Shown: positions 10,835 to 20,414, counted from the first letter of the stretch. The stretch: 64,000 bases of DNA from Actinomycetes bacterium (GCA_029782145.1 JAKOVH010000023.1:1-64000), one strand, 5' to 3'. Numbers and translations are program-made. Notes: generated by a model not told the origin, from the letters alone.

Positions 10835-12159
10835 GCCGAGGGCGAGCCCGTCGGGCCGCCGAACTGCCGGCGGAACCAGCGAGCGGCGTGGTCGGCGGCT
10901 TGGCCCAGCGTGCCGGGCTCTTCGAACAGGTGGGTCGCGCCGGGAACGACCACGACCTCGTGCTCGCAGCCCAGCTGCTCGGCGGCCCACCGGTTCAGGC
11001 CCAGCACCACGTCGTCGAGACCGCCCACGACGAGCAGCGTCGGGGCCCGCACCGCCCCGAGGCGACGATCGGCCAGGTCCGGCCGGCCGCCGCGCGACAC
11101 CACGGCGGCGATGTCGTTCCCGGGCTCGGCCGCGGCCCACAGCGCGGCGGCCGCGCCCGTGCTCGCGCCGAAGTAGCCGACCGGCAGGCCTTCGAGCACC
11201 GGCTGGCGGCGCACCCACTCAGTGACGTCGACGAGGCGGGCGGCGAGCAGGTCGACGTCGAACACGTTGGCCCGGTCGAGCTCCTCGGAGGTGGTCAGCA
11301 GGTCGAACAGCAGCGTGGCGATGCCCGACTCGTTGAGCACCGAGGCCACGTAGCGGTTGCGAGGGCTGTGGCGGCTGCTGCCGCTGCCGTGGGCGAAGGC
11401 GACCAGCCCGATCGGGCGCTCGGGGACCTCCAGATGCCCTTGCAGGGTCAGGCCGTCCGACGGGATCTCGACGTCCTCGCTCACGAGCGGCGGGTCCTCG
11501 GGCGGGTCGGCCGCGGCCGGCACCGTGCGCCGGGCCCGGGTCAACAGGTCGAGCACGGTGTCGTCGGAGACCTGGTGGAAGTCCACGTAGAACTGCCCGA
11601 CGGCCATGAACCCCGCCGGCGTCGACAACGTGACGAGCTCGTCGGCGACGCCGGCGAAGCGGCGGGCCGCGTCGTCGGGTGCGACCGGCGCCGCCAGCAC
11701 CACGCGCGCGGCGCCGTGGGCCCTCGCCACCTCGCAGGCGGCCCGGGCGGTGGAGCCGGTGGCGATGCCGTCGTCGACGACGAGGGCGGTCCGGCCGGTG
11801 AGGTCGATCCGGGGGATCTGCGCCCGGAACAGGCCGGCCCGGCGAGCGAGCTCGGCCTCCTCGGCGGCCTCCACCCGGGCCACCTCGTCGTCGGTGACCT
11901 GGGCCGCCCGGCGCACCTCGTCGTTGATGACCCGCACCCCGTCCTCGCCGATGGCGCCCATGGCGAGCTCGCGCTGGAACGGCACGCCGAGCTTGCGGAC
12001 CAGGATCACGTCCAGCGGCGCGTCGAGGCCGATGGCCACCTCGTAGGCGACCGGCACTCCACCTCGGGGCAGGCCGAGCACGACCAGGTCGGGGCCGCGG
12101 AAGCGCTCGAGGGCACGGGCGAGCCGCACCCCGGCCTCCTGGCGATCGTGGAAGAGCAT
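10822..12159 (-). CDS. Phosphoribosyltransferase-alpha/beta hydrolase fusion
   Basis: A 445-aa fusion. Residues 1-210 are a type I phosphoribosyltransferase: GLPRGGVPVAYEVA at the start, RKLGVPFQRELAMGAIG, and the PRPP loop VVDDGIATGST. Residues ~225-440 are a dienelactone-hydrolase-like alpha/beta hydrolase with VAFAHGSGSSR, nucleophile elbow GASTG, an Asp in GGLDDVV and His in GATHLFEE. An SD (GGAGGTG) precedes the ATG. This fusion is widespread in bacteria with unknown substrates. It converges on, and slightly overlaps, the ACP gene. Confidence 0.85.
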   Translation of the reverse strand: MLFHDRQEAGVRLARALERFRGPDLVVLGLPRGGVPVAYEVAIGLDAPLDVILVRKLGVPFQRELAMGAIGEDGVRVINDEVRRAAQVTDDEVARVEAAEEAELARRAGLFRAQIPRIDLTGRTALVVDDGIATGSTARAACEVARAHGAARVVLAAPVAPDDAARRFAGVADELVTLSTPAGFMAVGQFYVDFHQVSDDTVLDLLTRARRTVPAAADPPEDPPLVSEDVEIPSDGLTLQGHLEVPERPIGLVAFAHGSGSSRHSPRNRYVASVLNESGIATLLFDLLTTSEELDRANVFDVDLLAARLVDVTEWVRRQPVLEGLPVGYFGASTGAAAALWAAAEPGNDIAAVVSRGGRPDLADRRLGAVRAPTLLVVGGLDDVVLGLNRWAAEQLGCEHEVVVVPGATHLFEEPGTLGQAADHAARWFRRQFGGPTGSPSAQPA

Positions 12160-12300
12160 GGGACACCTCCCGACCGGTGGCCGGCGGGCCGTCGTCGCCC
12201 CCGACCCACGTCCAGTGTCGACCCTCGCACCCTGTCGCGATCAGGGGCGAAGGTCACGCGCCCCGCCGCGCCGAGCGGCACGTGTGGTGGTGGTGGTGGT

Positions 12301-13218
12301 TCAGGCCGCCGCGCTCTCGCCGACGAGGGGCACGGCGACGTCGCGGACGACGCCGGCGAGGGCGGGCAGCAGGTCGCGGTAGACGCTCGTGCGCCGCCAG
12401 AACATGGCGATGTGCCGCCGCGGCACCGGCTCACGGAAGCGCAGCAGGACGATGTCGTCGGAGGGCGGCACCGGCGGTCGCACCGCCAGCTCCGGCAAGA
12501 GCGTGATGCCCACCCCGGCGGCGACCATCTGGCGCAGCGTCTCGAGGCTGGTGGCCCGGAAGCCGGCCCGCTCGGCGGCGCCGGCCAGCCGGCACACCGA
12601 CAGCGCCTGCTCCCTCAGGCAGTGCCCCTCCTCGAGCAGCAGCACGTTCTCACCGGCGAGGACCGACACGTCGACCGGTCCCGCCGTCCGGGCGAGCGGG
12701 TGGTCGCAGGGCACGGCGAGCACGAAGTCCTCGTCGAAGAGGTGCTCGGCGTGGAGCTGGTCGTCGTCGATGGGCAGCGCCAGCACGCCGACGTCGAGCT
12801 GGCCGTCACGCAGCCGTTGGTGCACGACCTCGGTCTTCTCCTCCACCAACAGCAGCTCCAGCTTCGGGAACCGGGCGTGGAGGTGGGGCACCGCGTGAGG
12901 GAGCAGGTAGGGGGCCAGGGTGGGGAACAGGCCGATCCGGAGGCTGCCCGACTCGGGGTCCTGGGCGCGTCGGGCGATGTCGACGATGTCGTCGGCCTCG
13001 CCGAGCAGCACCCGTGCCCGCTCGACGACCTGCTCGCCGGCCGGGGTGAGCATGATGCGACCGGGGTTGCGCTCGACGAGCTGCACCCCGAGCTCCCGCT
13101 CGAGCTTCTTGAGCTGCGTGGACAGCGTCGGCTGGCTCACGAAGCACGCCTCGGCGGCCCTGCCGAAGTGCCGGTGGTCGGCCACGGCGACGAGGTAGCG
13201 CAGGTCGCGCAGGTTCAT
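12301..13218 (-). CDS. oxyR: LysR-family peroxide sensor OxyR
   Basis: A 305-aa LysR regulator. The N-terminal winged helix is VADHRHFGRAAEACFVSQPT. The redox switch is present: GHCLREQALSVC places Cys200 and Cys209 nine residues apart, matching the Cys199/Cys208 disulfide pair of E. coli OxyR. Peroxide oxidation would form the disulfide and activate ahpC/ahpF, which sit directly upstream on the same strand. GGAGGT precedes the ATG. The gap to ahpF is 81 bp, so it could be cotranscribed or have its own promoter. Confidence 0.9.
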   Translation of the reverse strand: MNLRDLRYLVAVADHRHFGRAAEACFVSQPTLSTQLKKLERELGVQLVERNPGRIMLTPAGEQVVERARVLLGEADDIVDIARRAQDPESGSLRIGLFPTLAPYLLPHAVPHLHARFPKLELLLVEEKTEVVHQRLRDGQLDVGVLALPIDDDQLHAEHLFDEDFVLAVPCDHPLARTAGPVDVSVLAGENVLLLEEGHCLREQALSVCRLAGAAERAGFRATSLETLRQMVAAGVGITLLPELAVRPPVPPSDDIVLLRFREPVPRRHIAMFWRRTSVYRDLLPALAGVVRDVAVPLVGESAAA

Positions 13219-13299
13219 GGGTGACCTCCGGTGCCGGTGGCCGGCGCGCCCTCCCCGGGGGCGTCGTGGACGCCGTCCGAGCGGCGCCCACCGAGGAGC

Positions 13300-14907
13300 C
13301 TAGGCCACGGCCTGCTCGGCGACGCCGACAGGGCTGGCGGCGCCCGACGGGGCCGACGTGCGGATGAGGTGGTCGAACGCCGCCAGCGCCGCGGTGGCAC
13401 CGGCCCCCAGGGCGATCACGATCTGCTTGAACGGCACCGTGGTGCAGTCCCCGGCGGCGAAGACGCCCGGCGCCGAGGTCTGGCCGCGCTCGTCGACGAC
13501 GACCTCGCCGCGGGGCGACAGCTCCACCGCCCCGTCGAGCCACTCGGTGTTGGGCAGCAGCCCGATCTGCACGAAGACCCCGTCGAGGGCCACGTGGTGC
13601 CCCTCGTCGGTCGTGCGGTCGGTGTAGGTGAGGCCCGTGACCTTCGAGCCGTCGCCGTCCACCTCGGTGGTGAGCGCGCTGGTGATCACGCTGACGTTGG
13701 GCAGGCTGCGCAGCTTGCGCTGCAGCACCTCGTCGGCCCGCAGCGCCGGGTCGAACTCGAGCAGGGTGACGTGGCGCACCACGCCGGCGAGGTCGATGGC
13801 CGCCTCCACGCCGGAGTTGCCCCCGCCGATGACGGCGACGCGCTTGCCCTTGAACAGCGGCCCGTCGCAGTGCGGGCAGTAGGTGACGCCCTTGTTGCGG
13901 TGCTCCGCCTCGCCGGGCACGCCCATCGAACGCCACCGGGCGCCGGTGGAGAGCACGACGGTGCGCGAGCGCAGAGAGGCACCGTTGGCCAGCTCGACGG
14001 TGGTCAGGCCGCCCGGCTCGTCGGCGGGCACGAGGCGGGTCGCCCGCTGCCCGTCCATCACGTCGACGTCGTAGTCGTGGACGTGCTGCTCGAGGGCGGC
14101 GGCCAGCTTCGGGCCCTCGGTGTAGGGGACGGAGATGAAGTTCTCGATGGCCACGGTGTCGAGCACCTGCCCGCCGAAGCGCTCGGCGACCAGGCCGGTG
14201 CGGATGCCCTTGCGGGCGGCGTAGACGGCGGCGGCGGCGCCGGCCGGGCCCCCTCCGACGACGAGCAGGTCGAACGGCTCCTTGTCGGCGATGGCGGCGG
14301 CCTGGCGCTCGGCGGCGCCCGCGTCGAGCCGGGTCACGATCTGCTCGAGGCTCATGCGCCCCGAGCCCCACAGCTCGCCGTCGAGGAACACCGCGGGGAC
14401 GGCCATGACCTGGCGGGCGTCGACCTCGTCCTGGAACGAGGCGCCGTCGATGGCGGTGTGGCTGATGTTCGGGTTCAGGATGCTCATGAGGTTGAGCGCC
14501 TGCACCACGTCGGGGCAGTTCTGGCAGGACTGCGAGAAGTAGGTCTCGAAGTGGTGGGGGCCCTCGATCTGCTCGATCTGGTGGACCACCTCGGCCGAGG
14601 CGGTGGAGGGACGGCCACCGACCTGCAGGATGGCGAGCACCAGCGACGTCAGCTCGTGGCCGAGGGGCAGGCCGGCGAACGCCACCGACACGTCGGTGCC
14701 GACCCGCTCGACCCGGAACGACGGGCGCCGGGCGTCGTCGTCGGCGCGCCGCACCGTGATCCGGTCCGACTGCGCCGCGATCTCGTCGAGCAGCTCGGCC
14801 AGGCGGGCCGAGGTGGGGCCGTCGTCGAGCGACGAGACGAGCTCGACCGGCCGGGTGATCTTCTCGAAGTGGGTCGTGAGCTGGGCGAGGAGGCTGGCAT
14901 CGAGCAT
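13300..14907 (-). CDS. ahpF: Alkyl hydroperoxide reductase subunit F
   Basis: A 535-aa flavoprotein disulfide reductase that passes electrons from NAD(P)H to AhpC. The order is a tandem thioredoxin-fold N-terminal domain with CQNC (Cys128/131), FAD motif [12 protein letters not shown], the second redox centre CPHC (Cys344/347), NAD motif [12 protein letters not shown] and C-terminal FAD block [12 protein letters not shown]. The ATG at 14907 was chosen over the one 12 nt upstream because it matches the MLD start of known AhpF and the upstream ATGGAG supplies its ribosome site. It lies between ahpC and oxyR, separated from ahpC by a strong hairpin. Confidence 0.95.
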   Translation of the reverse strand: MLDASLLAQLTTHFEKITRPVELVSSLDDGPTSARLAELLDEIAAQSDRITVRRADDDARRPSFRVERVGTDVSVAFAGLPLGHELTSLVLAILQVGGRPSTASAEVVHQIEQIEGPHHFETYFSQSCQNCPDVVQALNLMSILNPNISHTAIDGASFQDEVDARQVMAVPAVFLDGELWGSGRMSLEQIVTRLDAGAAERQAAAIADKEPFDLLVVGGGPAGAAAAVYAARKGIRTGLVAERFGGQVLDTVAIENFISVPYTEGPKLAAALEQHVHDYDVDVMDGQRATRLVPADEPGGLTTVELANGASLRSRTVVLSTGARWRSMGVPGEAEHRNKGVTYCPHCDGPLFKGKRVAVIGGGNSGVEAAIDLAGVVRHVTLLEFDPALRADEVLQRKLRSLPNVSVITSALTTEVDGDGSKVTGLTYTDRTTDEGHHVALDGVFVQIGLLPNTEWLDGAVELSPRGEVVVDERGQTSAPGVFAAGDCTTVPFKQIVIALGAGATAALAAFDHLIRTSAPSGAASPVGVAEQAVA

Positions 14908-14949
14908 CGGAGGCTCCATCGGGTGCGGGGGAGTCGGACTCGGACCGGT

Positions 14950-14987
14950 GGCTCGATCGGTGACCTCATGAGGTCACCGATCGAGCC
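14950..14987 (-). terminator. 38-bp perfect hairpin between ahpC and ahpF
   Basis: Arms of 18 nt (14950-14967 and 14970-14987) are perfectly complementary around a central AT. The hairpin lies 20 bp after the ahpC stop and 42 bp before the ahpF start, both read leftward. It would act as a partial terminator or as an mRNA-processing/stability structure that lets ahpC exceed ahpF. No T-tract follows. Confidence 0.6.
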
Positions 14988-15007
14988 AGCGAAGGGGACG
15001 GGAGGGG

Positions 15008-15571
15008 TCAGATCTTGCCGACGAGGTCGAGGCCGGGGGAGAGGGTCTCGGCGCCCTCTTCCCACTTGGCGGGGCAGACCTCGCCCGGGTGGTTGCGCAC
15101 GTACTGGGCGGCCTTCACCTTGCGGACGAGCTCGGCGGCGTTGCGGCCCACGCCCTCGGCGGTGACCTCCATGACCTGGATGACGCCGTCGGGGTCGACG
15201 ACGAAGGTGCCCCGGTCGGCGAGGCCCTGGCCCTCGCGCAGCACCTCGAAGTTCTGCGAGATCTGCGTCGTGGGGTCGCCGATCATGAAGTAGTCGATCT
15301 TGCTGATCGTGTCCGAGGTGTCGTGCCACGCCTTGTGGGTGAAGTGCGTGTCCGTCGACACCGAGTACACCTCGACGCCGAGATCCTGCAGTTCCTTGTA
15401 GTGGTCAGCCAGATCGCCGAGCTCGGTCGGGCAGACGAAGGTGAAGTCGGCCGGGTAGAAGAAGACGACCGACCACTTGCCCTTCAGGTCGGCGTCGCTG
15501 ACCTGCACGAACTCGCCGCTCTTGTAGGCGGTGGCGGTGAAGGGCTTGATCTCGCTGTTGATGAGCGCCAT
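15008..15571 (-). CDS. ahpC: Alkyl hydroperoxide reductase peroxiredoxin subunit
   Basis: A 187-aa typical two-cysteine peroxiredoxin, the same length as E. coli AhpC. The peroxidatic cysteine is Cys47 in FTFVCPTE and the resolving cysteine is Cys166 in GEVCPA. It reduces H2O2 and organic peroxides and is recycled by AhpF. The ATG at 15571 is chosen because GGAGG lies 11 nt upstream and the [11 protein letters not shown] start is family-typical; a longer reading from 15628 runs through the leader. A candidate OxyR operator lies about 60 bp upstream. Confidence 0.95.
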   Translation of the reverse strand: MALINSEIKPFTATAYKSGEFVQVSDADLKGKWSVVFFYPADFTFVCPTELGDLADHYKELQDLGVEVYSVSTDTHFTHKAWHDTSDTISKIDYFMIGDPTTQISQNFEVLREGQGLADRGTFVVDPDGVIQVMEVTAEGVGRNAAELVRKVKAAQYVRNHPGEVCPAKWEEGAETLSPGLDLVGKI

Positions 15572-15607
15572 CGGATGGCTACCTCCGGTGTAGGGGACGG
15601 GATAGTG

Positions 15608-15650
15608 AGGATAGATCGTCCTGCGCATATCCGATCGTCGCAGATGATCG
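15608..15650 (-). promoter_or_regulatory. Candidate ahpC promoter with LysR-type (OxyR) operator
   Basis: CGATC-N9-GATCG at 15632-15650 is a dyad fitting the T-N11-A LysR-regulator core. Read toward ahpC, a TATCCT -10-like box lies at 15613-15608, which puts the dyad centre near -40 of a start around 15601. This is the usual activating position for LysR regulators. Assignment to OxyR rests on the adjacent oxyR gene. Confidence 0.5.
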
Positions 15651-15822
15651 ATTGTCCCGATGCTGTCGATTGACTCCGCCGATCGAAGGACGGTTCAGCC
15701 GCGCAGGACCCCACACACGCCGCCGATTCGCACGCATCAACCGCTGAATGGTAGTAACTGACCGAGTTCAGCATCGTGGCCGCGCCGGCACCGGCGTGGG
15801 GAGAGGATCAGGGGAGTCGACG

Positions 15823-16021
15823 TTGCACTGGGAACCGCTGCCGGTGCCGGCCGACGTCACGGTGGCGTCAGCCGCGTCGCAGCTGGCCCAGCTCTACCCC
15901 GACCAGGTGAAGAAGGCGCGAGCCGGCGAGCCACGAGTGCAACCCCGCCTTCGCCGCCCGGACGAGCGGCCCGGTGCTCGAGCGGGCCAAGCTCGACGCC
16001 CAGCGGGTCTCGCAGCTGTGA
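15823..16021 (+). pseudogene. Possible frameshifted small-gene remnant
   Basis: From a TTG at 15823, preceded by GGGGAG, the first frame reads plausible protein up to about 15915 (VASAASQLAQLYPDQVKKA). Past that point the next frame reads coherently to a TGA at 16019-16021 (SHECNPAFAARTSGPV, ERAKLDAQRVSQL). Joining them needs one frameshift near 15910-15930. I do not recognise the family. Otherwise the 556 bp between ahpC and the DUF1697 gene holds only the ahpC regulatory region. This could be a decayed gene or chance. Confidence 0.3.
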
Positions 16022-16128
16022 GCGACAGCTGACCCAAGGGGGGTGCCAGGAGCGCCGATCTCGGGCCCGTGCCCGCGGTCGGCGCTCCGGCGCGCCCTGC
16101 TGGTGGGCGGTGGCGCGACACTGCGCCG

Positions 16129-16659
16129 ATGGCCGTGATGGTGGCGCTGCTGAGGGGCATCAACGTCGGGGGGTCCGGCAAGCTCCCGATGGCCGCGCTG
16201 CGGACCATCGTGAAGGACCTCGGCCACACCGACGTGCGCACCTACATCCAGAGCGGCAACGTCGTGTTCCGCACGTCGGCCCGGTCGACCACCGCAGTGG
16301 CCAGGAAGCTGCAGGCCGCCATCGCCGCCACCTCGTCGGTGCGCCCCTCGGTGGTGGTGCGCACCGGCGACGAGCTCGCCGCCGCCCTCGACCGCGACCC
16401 GTTCGTGGCCCGGGGTGAGGACAGCTCGAAGGTGCACCTCACCTTCTTCCCGTCGGAGGCGCCCGACCCCGGCGACATGTCCGCCTTCGCCCCCGACGAG
16501 GCCGTGGCCCTCGGCGGTGAGCTCCACCTGTTCCTGCCCGACGGCCTCGGCCGCAGCAAGCTCGCCGCCCGCCTCGACCGGATCGCCGCGCCGAACGGCA
16601 CCACGCGCAACTGGCGCACGGCCACGACGCTGCTCGACATGGCCCGCGCGCTGGCCTGA
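16129..16659 (+). CDS. DUF1697 domain-containing protein
   Basis: A 176-aa protein that is one DUF1697 domain. It shows the family start VALLRGINVGGSGKLPM, the YIQSGNVVF block in the middle and the closing segment NWRTATTLLDMA. The ATG at 16129 begins directly at the conserved motif; a longer frame from 16069 has no conserved content. The family is widespread and uncharacterised, with a two-layer ferredoxin-like fold. It stands alone between the ahp region and the CoA transferase. Confidence 0.88.
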   Translation: MAVMVALLRGINVGGSGKLPMAALRTIVKDLGHTDVRTYIQSGNVVFRTSARSTTAVARKLQAAIAATSSVRPSVVVRTGDELAAALDRDPFVARGEDSSKVHLTFFPSEAPDPGDMSAFAPDEAVALGGELHLFLPDGLGRSKLAARLDRIAAPNGTTRNWRTATTLLDMARALA

Positions 16660-16771
16660 GCGTCGGCCGGACCGGCGGGCCCGCCGGTGCGGCACCCCGA
16701 GGGGACCGCGCCCGCCCGGTAGGGTCGGCGCCCGCACGAGCCCGGCGACGGGTGCGACGACAGGGGGAGCG

Positions 16772-19162
16772 ATGGCACCGATCGACGAGGAGCGGTCCAC
16801 GGCGCTGCTCGGCGACCTGCGGGTCGTCGACCTCACCGACGGCTACGGCGCCATGGCGGGGCGCCTGCTCGCCGACCTGGGCGCCGAGGTGGTGCGGATC
16901 GAGCCGCCCGACGGGGGCGCCGGCCGGCGCCGTGGCCCTCGCGCCCCCGGCGGCACGAGCCTGCACCACACGGTGCGCAACGCCGGCAAGGCGATCGTCC
17001 GCCTCGACCTCTGGCTCGACGCGGACCGAGCCGTGCTCGACGGCCTGCTGGCCGGCGCCGAGGTGGCGCTGGTGGCCGATGGGTGGGCCGGGATCGACGA
17101 GCTCACGCCGGTGGCGCTGAGCGACCGCCACCCGCACCTGGTGGTCGTGGCCGTCACCCCGTTCGGGCTCGAGGGCGAGGCGAGGGGGTGGTCCTCCACC
17201 GAGCTGGTGGCCCAGAGCCTCGCCGGCGTCGTCTACCGCTCCGGCGTGCCCGAGCTGCCCCCCGTGTCGGCACCGGGCAGCTACTGCGAGGACGTCGGCG
17301 CGGTGGTGGCCGTCCTGGCCGCGCTGCTGGGCGTGCACCAGGCCGCCGACGGTGGCGGCGGGCAGGTGATCGACGTGTCGTCGGTGCTCGCCCTGGCGCA
17401 GTGCACCGACATGGCGCTGCCGCTGTGGAGCCTCCTGGGCAGCGACCAGGTCCGCACCGGCGCCGGGCTCTACCCGCTGTTCGAGTGCACCGACGGCCTG
17501 GCCCGCCTCGTGCTGCCGATGACGCCGGGCGACTGGCGCAGCCTCATCGCCTGGATGGGCTCGCCGCCGGAGTGGACGGGCCCCGAGTGGGAGAAGCCGA
17601 TGCTCGGCGAGGCCGAGCGGAACGAGATACTGAGCCGGCTACCGGAACGGTTCGCCACCCGAACCCGGGAGGAGGCGACGGTCGAGGGTGAGGCCGCGGG
17701 GGTCCGCATCACCCCGGTGCTCACCCCTGGCGAGGTCCTGGTCAACGCGCACGTGCGGGAGAGGGCCACGTTCCTGGAGCTGCCGATCGGGCCCCAGGGT
17801 GCCCTCGGCCGGGTGGCCGCCGGGCTCTTCTCCGCGGACGGGACCCGGTGCTCGGTGCGTGCGCTGGCCACCGACCCCGCGGAGGCGCCGTCGTGGCCCG
17901 CCCGCCCGGCACCCGAGCCACGCCCCGCCGCGGGGCTGCCCCTCGAGGGCGTGCGGGTGCTCGAGGTCGGCACGGGTGTGGCCGCGCCCGAAGCCGGCCG
18001 CCTCCTGGCCGAGTGGGGTGCCGAGGTCATCAAGGTCGAGAGCCGGCGCCGCCCGGACTTCCAGCGCATGGTGCTGGGCAGCGAGATGAACCCGGCCTTC
18101 GCCACCGTGGCTCGGTGCAAGCTCGGGCTCGGCGCCGACCTCGCCACCGAGGCGGGCCGTCAGCTGGTGCGCGACCTGCTCCCCTCGGTCGACGTGGTGC
18201 TGGAGAACAACGCCACCGGCGTGATCGACCGCCTCGGCCTGGGCTGGGACGTGCTGCGGGCCGCCAACCCCGGCATCGTGCTGGTGAGCACGCAGCTCTA
18301 CGGCGACCGGGGGTCGTGGGCGTCGCGGAAGGGCTACGGGCCGAGCGCCCGAGCAGCCGGCGGGCTGACCTGGCTGTGGGCCCACGGGCCCGACGCCCCA
18401 CGAGGGGTGCAGACCATCCACCCCGACCACCTGGCCGGTCGCCTGTGCGCCGTCGGCGCCCTGGCCGGGCTGCGCCAGCGCCGCCGCAGCGGCTTGGGGT
18501 GCCGGGTCGACCTGGCCCAGTTCGAGGCGGTCATCGCCCTGCTGGGCGACCTGCTGCTCGCCGAGAGCCTCGTGCCGGGCGCGGCCGTGCCGACCGGCAA
18601 CCGCAGCGACGAGCACGCGCCGTGGGGGCTGTTCCGCTGCGCCGACGACGGCGGTGGCGAGAGCTGGCTGTCGCTCTGCGTCACGAGCGACGAGGCCTGG
18701 CAGGCACTGCTCGATGTCGCGGCGGGAGGCCTCGACGACGACCCCGCCTGGCGGGCGGAGGCGGGCCGGCTGGCCGACGTCGAGCGGCTCGACGCGGCGG
18801 TGGCGGCGTGGGCCCGCACCAGCCCGGCGGCCGAGCTCGAGGCGGCCCTGCAGGCGGCCGGTGTGGCGGCCGGTGTGGTCCTGCACCCTCGGGTGCAGGT
18901 GGAGCACCCGGCCTTCGTCGGGCGTGGCTACCCGATCGCCCTCGACCAGCCCGGCTGCGGGCCGGTGGTGCTGGAGGGGACCGCCTTCACCGGCTCGCGC
19001 ATGGGGCGCCCACGGTGCGGGCACGCACCGGGGCTGGGCGAGCACACGGAGTGGGTGTGCCGGGAGCTGCTCGGCCTGGACGAGGCGGACCTTCGACGTC
19101 TGGTGGAGATCGGGGCTCTCGATCCCTTGCCGGAGCAGGGCTCGCGGGGTGCATTGCGGTGA
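16772..19162 (+). CDS. CaiB/BaiF family III CoA transferase, tandem domains
   Basis: A 796-aa protein with two complete family III CoA-transferase halves. The first (~10-360) starts LGDLRVVDLTDGYGAMAGRLLADLGAEVVRIE. The second (~395-790) starts LEGVRVLEVGTGVAAPEAGRLLAEWGAEVIKVE and has ENNATGVIDRLGLG and HPDHLAG. These enzymes move CoA between carboxylic acids through an enzyme-bound Asp thioester. Most are ~400-aa chains that interlock as dimers, so the fusion would be an internal pseudo-dimer. GGGGGAG precedes the ATG. The substrate is not predictable; bile-acid, carnitine or aromatic acids are known for relatives. Confidence 0.85.
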   Translation: MAPIDEERSTALLGDLRVVDLTDGYGAMAGRLLADLGAEVVRIEPPDGGAGRRRGPRAPGGTSLHHTVRNAGKAIVRLDLWLDADRAVLDGLLAGAEVALVADGWAGIDELTPVALSDRHPHLVVVAVTPFGLEGEARGWSSTELVAQSLAGVVYRSGVPELPPVSAPGSYCEDVGAVVAVLAALLGVHQAADGGGGQVIDVSSVLALAQCTDMALPLWSLLGSDQVRTGAGLYPLFECTDGLARLVLPMTPGDWRSLIAWMGSPPEWTGPEWEKPMLGEAERNEILSRLPERFATRTREEATVEGEAAGVRITPVLTPGEVLVNAHVRERATFLELPIGPQGALGRVAAGLFSADGTRCSVRALATDPAEAPSWPARPAPEPRPAAGLPLEGVRVLEVGTGVAAPEAGRLLAEWGAEVIKVESRRRPDFQRMVLGSEMNPAFATVARCKLGLGADLATEAGRQLVRDLLPSVDVVLENNATGVIDRLGLGWDVLRAANPGIVLVSTQLYGDRGSWASRKGYGPSARAAGGLTWLWAHGPDAPRGVQTIHPDHLAGRLCAVGALAGLRQRRRSGLGCRVDLAQFEAVIALLGDLLLAESLVPGAAVPTGNRSDEHAPWGLFRCADDGGGESWLSLCVTSDEAWQALLDVAAGGLDDDPAWRAEAGRLADVERLDAAVAAWARTSPAAELEAALQAAGVAAGVVLHPRVQVEHPAFVGRGYPIALDQPGCGPVVLEGTAFTGSRMGRPRCGHAPGLGEHTEWVCRELLGLDEADLRRLVEIGALDPLPEQGSRGALR

Positions 19163-19191
19163 CCCCCCGCCATCTGTAAAGATTCCGCAAC

Positions 19192-20376
19192 ATGTCCTTG
19201 CTCAAGCGCGTGCGCGGCTCGTCCCGACGGGGTGTCGTGGCGGTGGTCGTCAGTGCCGGTCTGGTGGTCGGGGCCACGGCGCTGGCCCCGACGAGCGGCG
19301 CCGACCAGGTCGCCGACAAGCAAGCCGAGGCCAAGAAGGTCGCCGACCAGCTCGATGCCCTGCAGGCCCGCCAGATGGACATCTCGGCGCAGGCCGAGCG
19401 GGTGGGCTACGAGCAGCAGCAGGCCCAGCAGGAGGTCGACGCCGCCCAGGCGCTGCTCGACCAGACCACCAAGGACCTCGACCAGAAGCGCGAAGAGGTC
19501 CGCAAGGTCGCCGTCGAGGCGTACCAGAACGGCAACGACAGCCCCGAGCTCGACGCCTTCCTCACCTCCGACGCCACCTCCGCGGTGCAGAAGCGCTCCT
19601 ACCTCGAGACCCGCACCGGCGACGTCCGCGACAAGATCGACTCGCTGTCCGCGGCCGAGCAGAAGGCCCAAGAGGACCGCGACCGCCTGCAGGCGGCCCA
19701 GGACGCGCTCGACACCAAGGCCGGCGAGATGCAGCAGCTGAAGTCGGCGGCCGACAAGGCCGTGTCCGACCAGCAGGCGCTGAACACCAAGGTGCAGGGC
19801 GAGCTGCAGACGCTCGTCGCCGCCGAGCAGAAGCGGCGCCAGGAAGAGGCCGCCGCTCAGGCCGCCCAGGCGCAGCGGGCCGCCGCCGCGCAGCGAGCCC
19901 AGCAGGGCACCCAGGCCACGACCACGGCCCGTTCCGGCGCCCGCAGCGCCGGCGGGTCGTCGAGCTCCTCGGGCTCGTCGGGTTCCTCGAGCGCCCCGCC
20001 GCCGCCCGTCGGGCACGGCGCCTCGGGTGCCATCGCCGCCGCCCTCAGCCGGGTGGGTGTCGGCAGCTACGTCTGGGGTGCCGGTGGGCCGGTCGACTTC
20101 GACTGCTCCGGCCTCGTGGCGTGGGCCTACGCACAGGTCGGCGTGAGCCTGCCGCACTACAGCGGGGCCCAGTACGCCATGACCACCCGCATCTCCCGCG
20201 ACCAGCTCCAGCCCGGCGACCTCGTCTTCTGGGGCGGCGGGGGCTCCGAGCACGTGGCGATCTACATGGGCGGCAACTCGCTCGTGCACGCCTTCGGCTC
20301 GGGCCACGGCGTGGCCACCACCGCCCTCGACGGCTGGTGGAAGCCCCCCACGGGCTACGGCCGGCTCAACTACTGA
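19192..20376 (+). CDS. Secreted NlpC/P60 peptidoglycan endopeptidase with coiled coil
   Basis: A 394-aa cell-wall hydrolase. Residues 1-37 are a signal peptide (basic start, VVAVVVSAGLVVGATALA). Residues ~40-235 are an Ala/Gln/Lys-rich coiled coil like those of RipA/PcsB-type hydrolases, followed by a Ser/Gly/Pro linker. The catalytic domain covers ~275-394: FDCSGLVAWAYAQ supplies Cys305, SEHVAIYMG the first His and LVHAFG the second polar residue. It should cleave peptide stems of peptidoglycan during division. The coiled coil may be a regulatory arm under FtsEX-like control, as for PcsB; that is inference. Confidence 0.9.
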   Translation: MSLLKRVRGSSRRGVVAVVVSAGLVVGATALAPTSGADQVADKQAEAKKVADQLDALQARQMDISAQAERVGYEQQQAQQEVDAAQALLDQTTKDLDQKREEVRKVAVEAYQNGNDSPELDAFLTSDATSAVQKRSYLETRTGDVRDKIDSLSAAEQKAQEDRDRLQAAQDALDTKAGEMQQLKSAADKAVSDQQALNTKVQGELQTLVAAEQKRRQEEAAAQAAQAQRAAAAQRAQQGTQATTTARSGARSAGGSSSSSGSSGSSSAPPPPVGHGASGAIAAALSRVGVGSYVWGAGGPVDFDCSGLVAWAYAQVGVSLPHYSGAQYAMTTRISRDQLQPGDLVFWGGGGSEHVAIYMGGNSLVHAFGSGHGVATTALDGWWKPPTGYGRLNY

Positions 20377-20414
20377 CGACCCGGGGCGGACCAGCGCCCC
20401 CCACCACGGTCACC

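Noticed and set aside
12282..12300. A short (TGG)n run before the oxyR stop.
   Set aside because: Five triplets in GC-rich DNA are common and no phase-variable gene start lies beside it.
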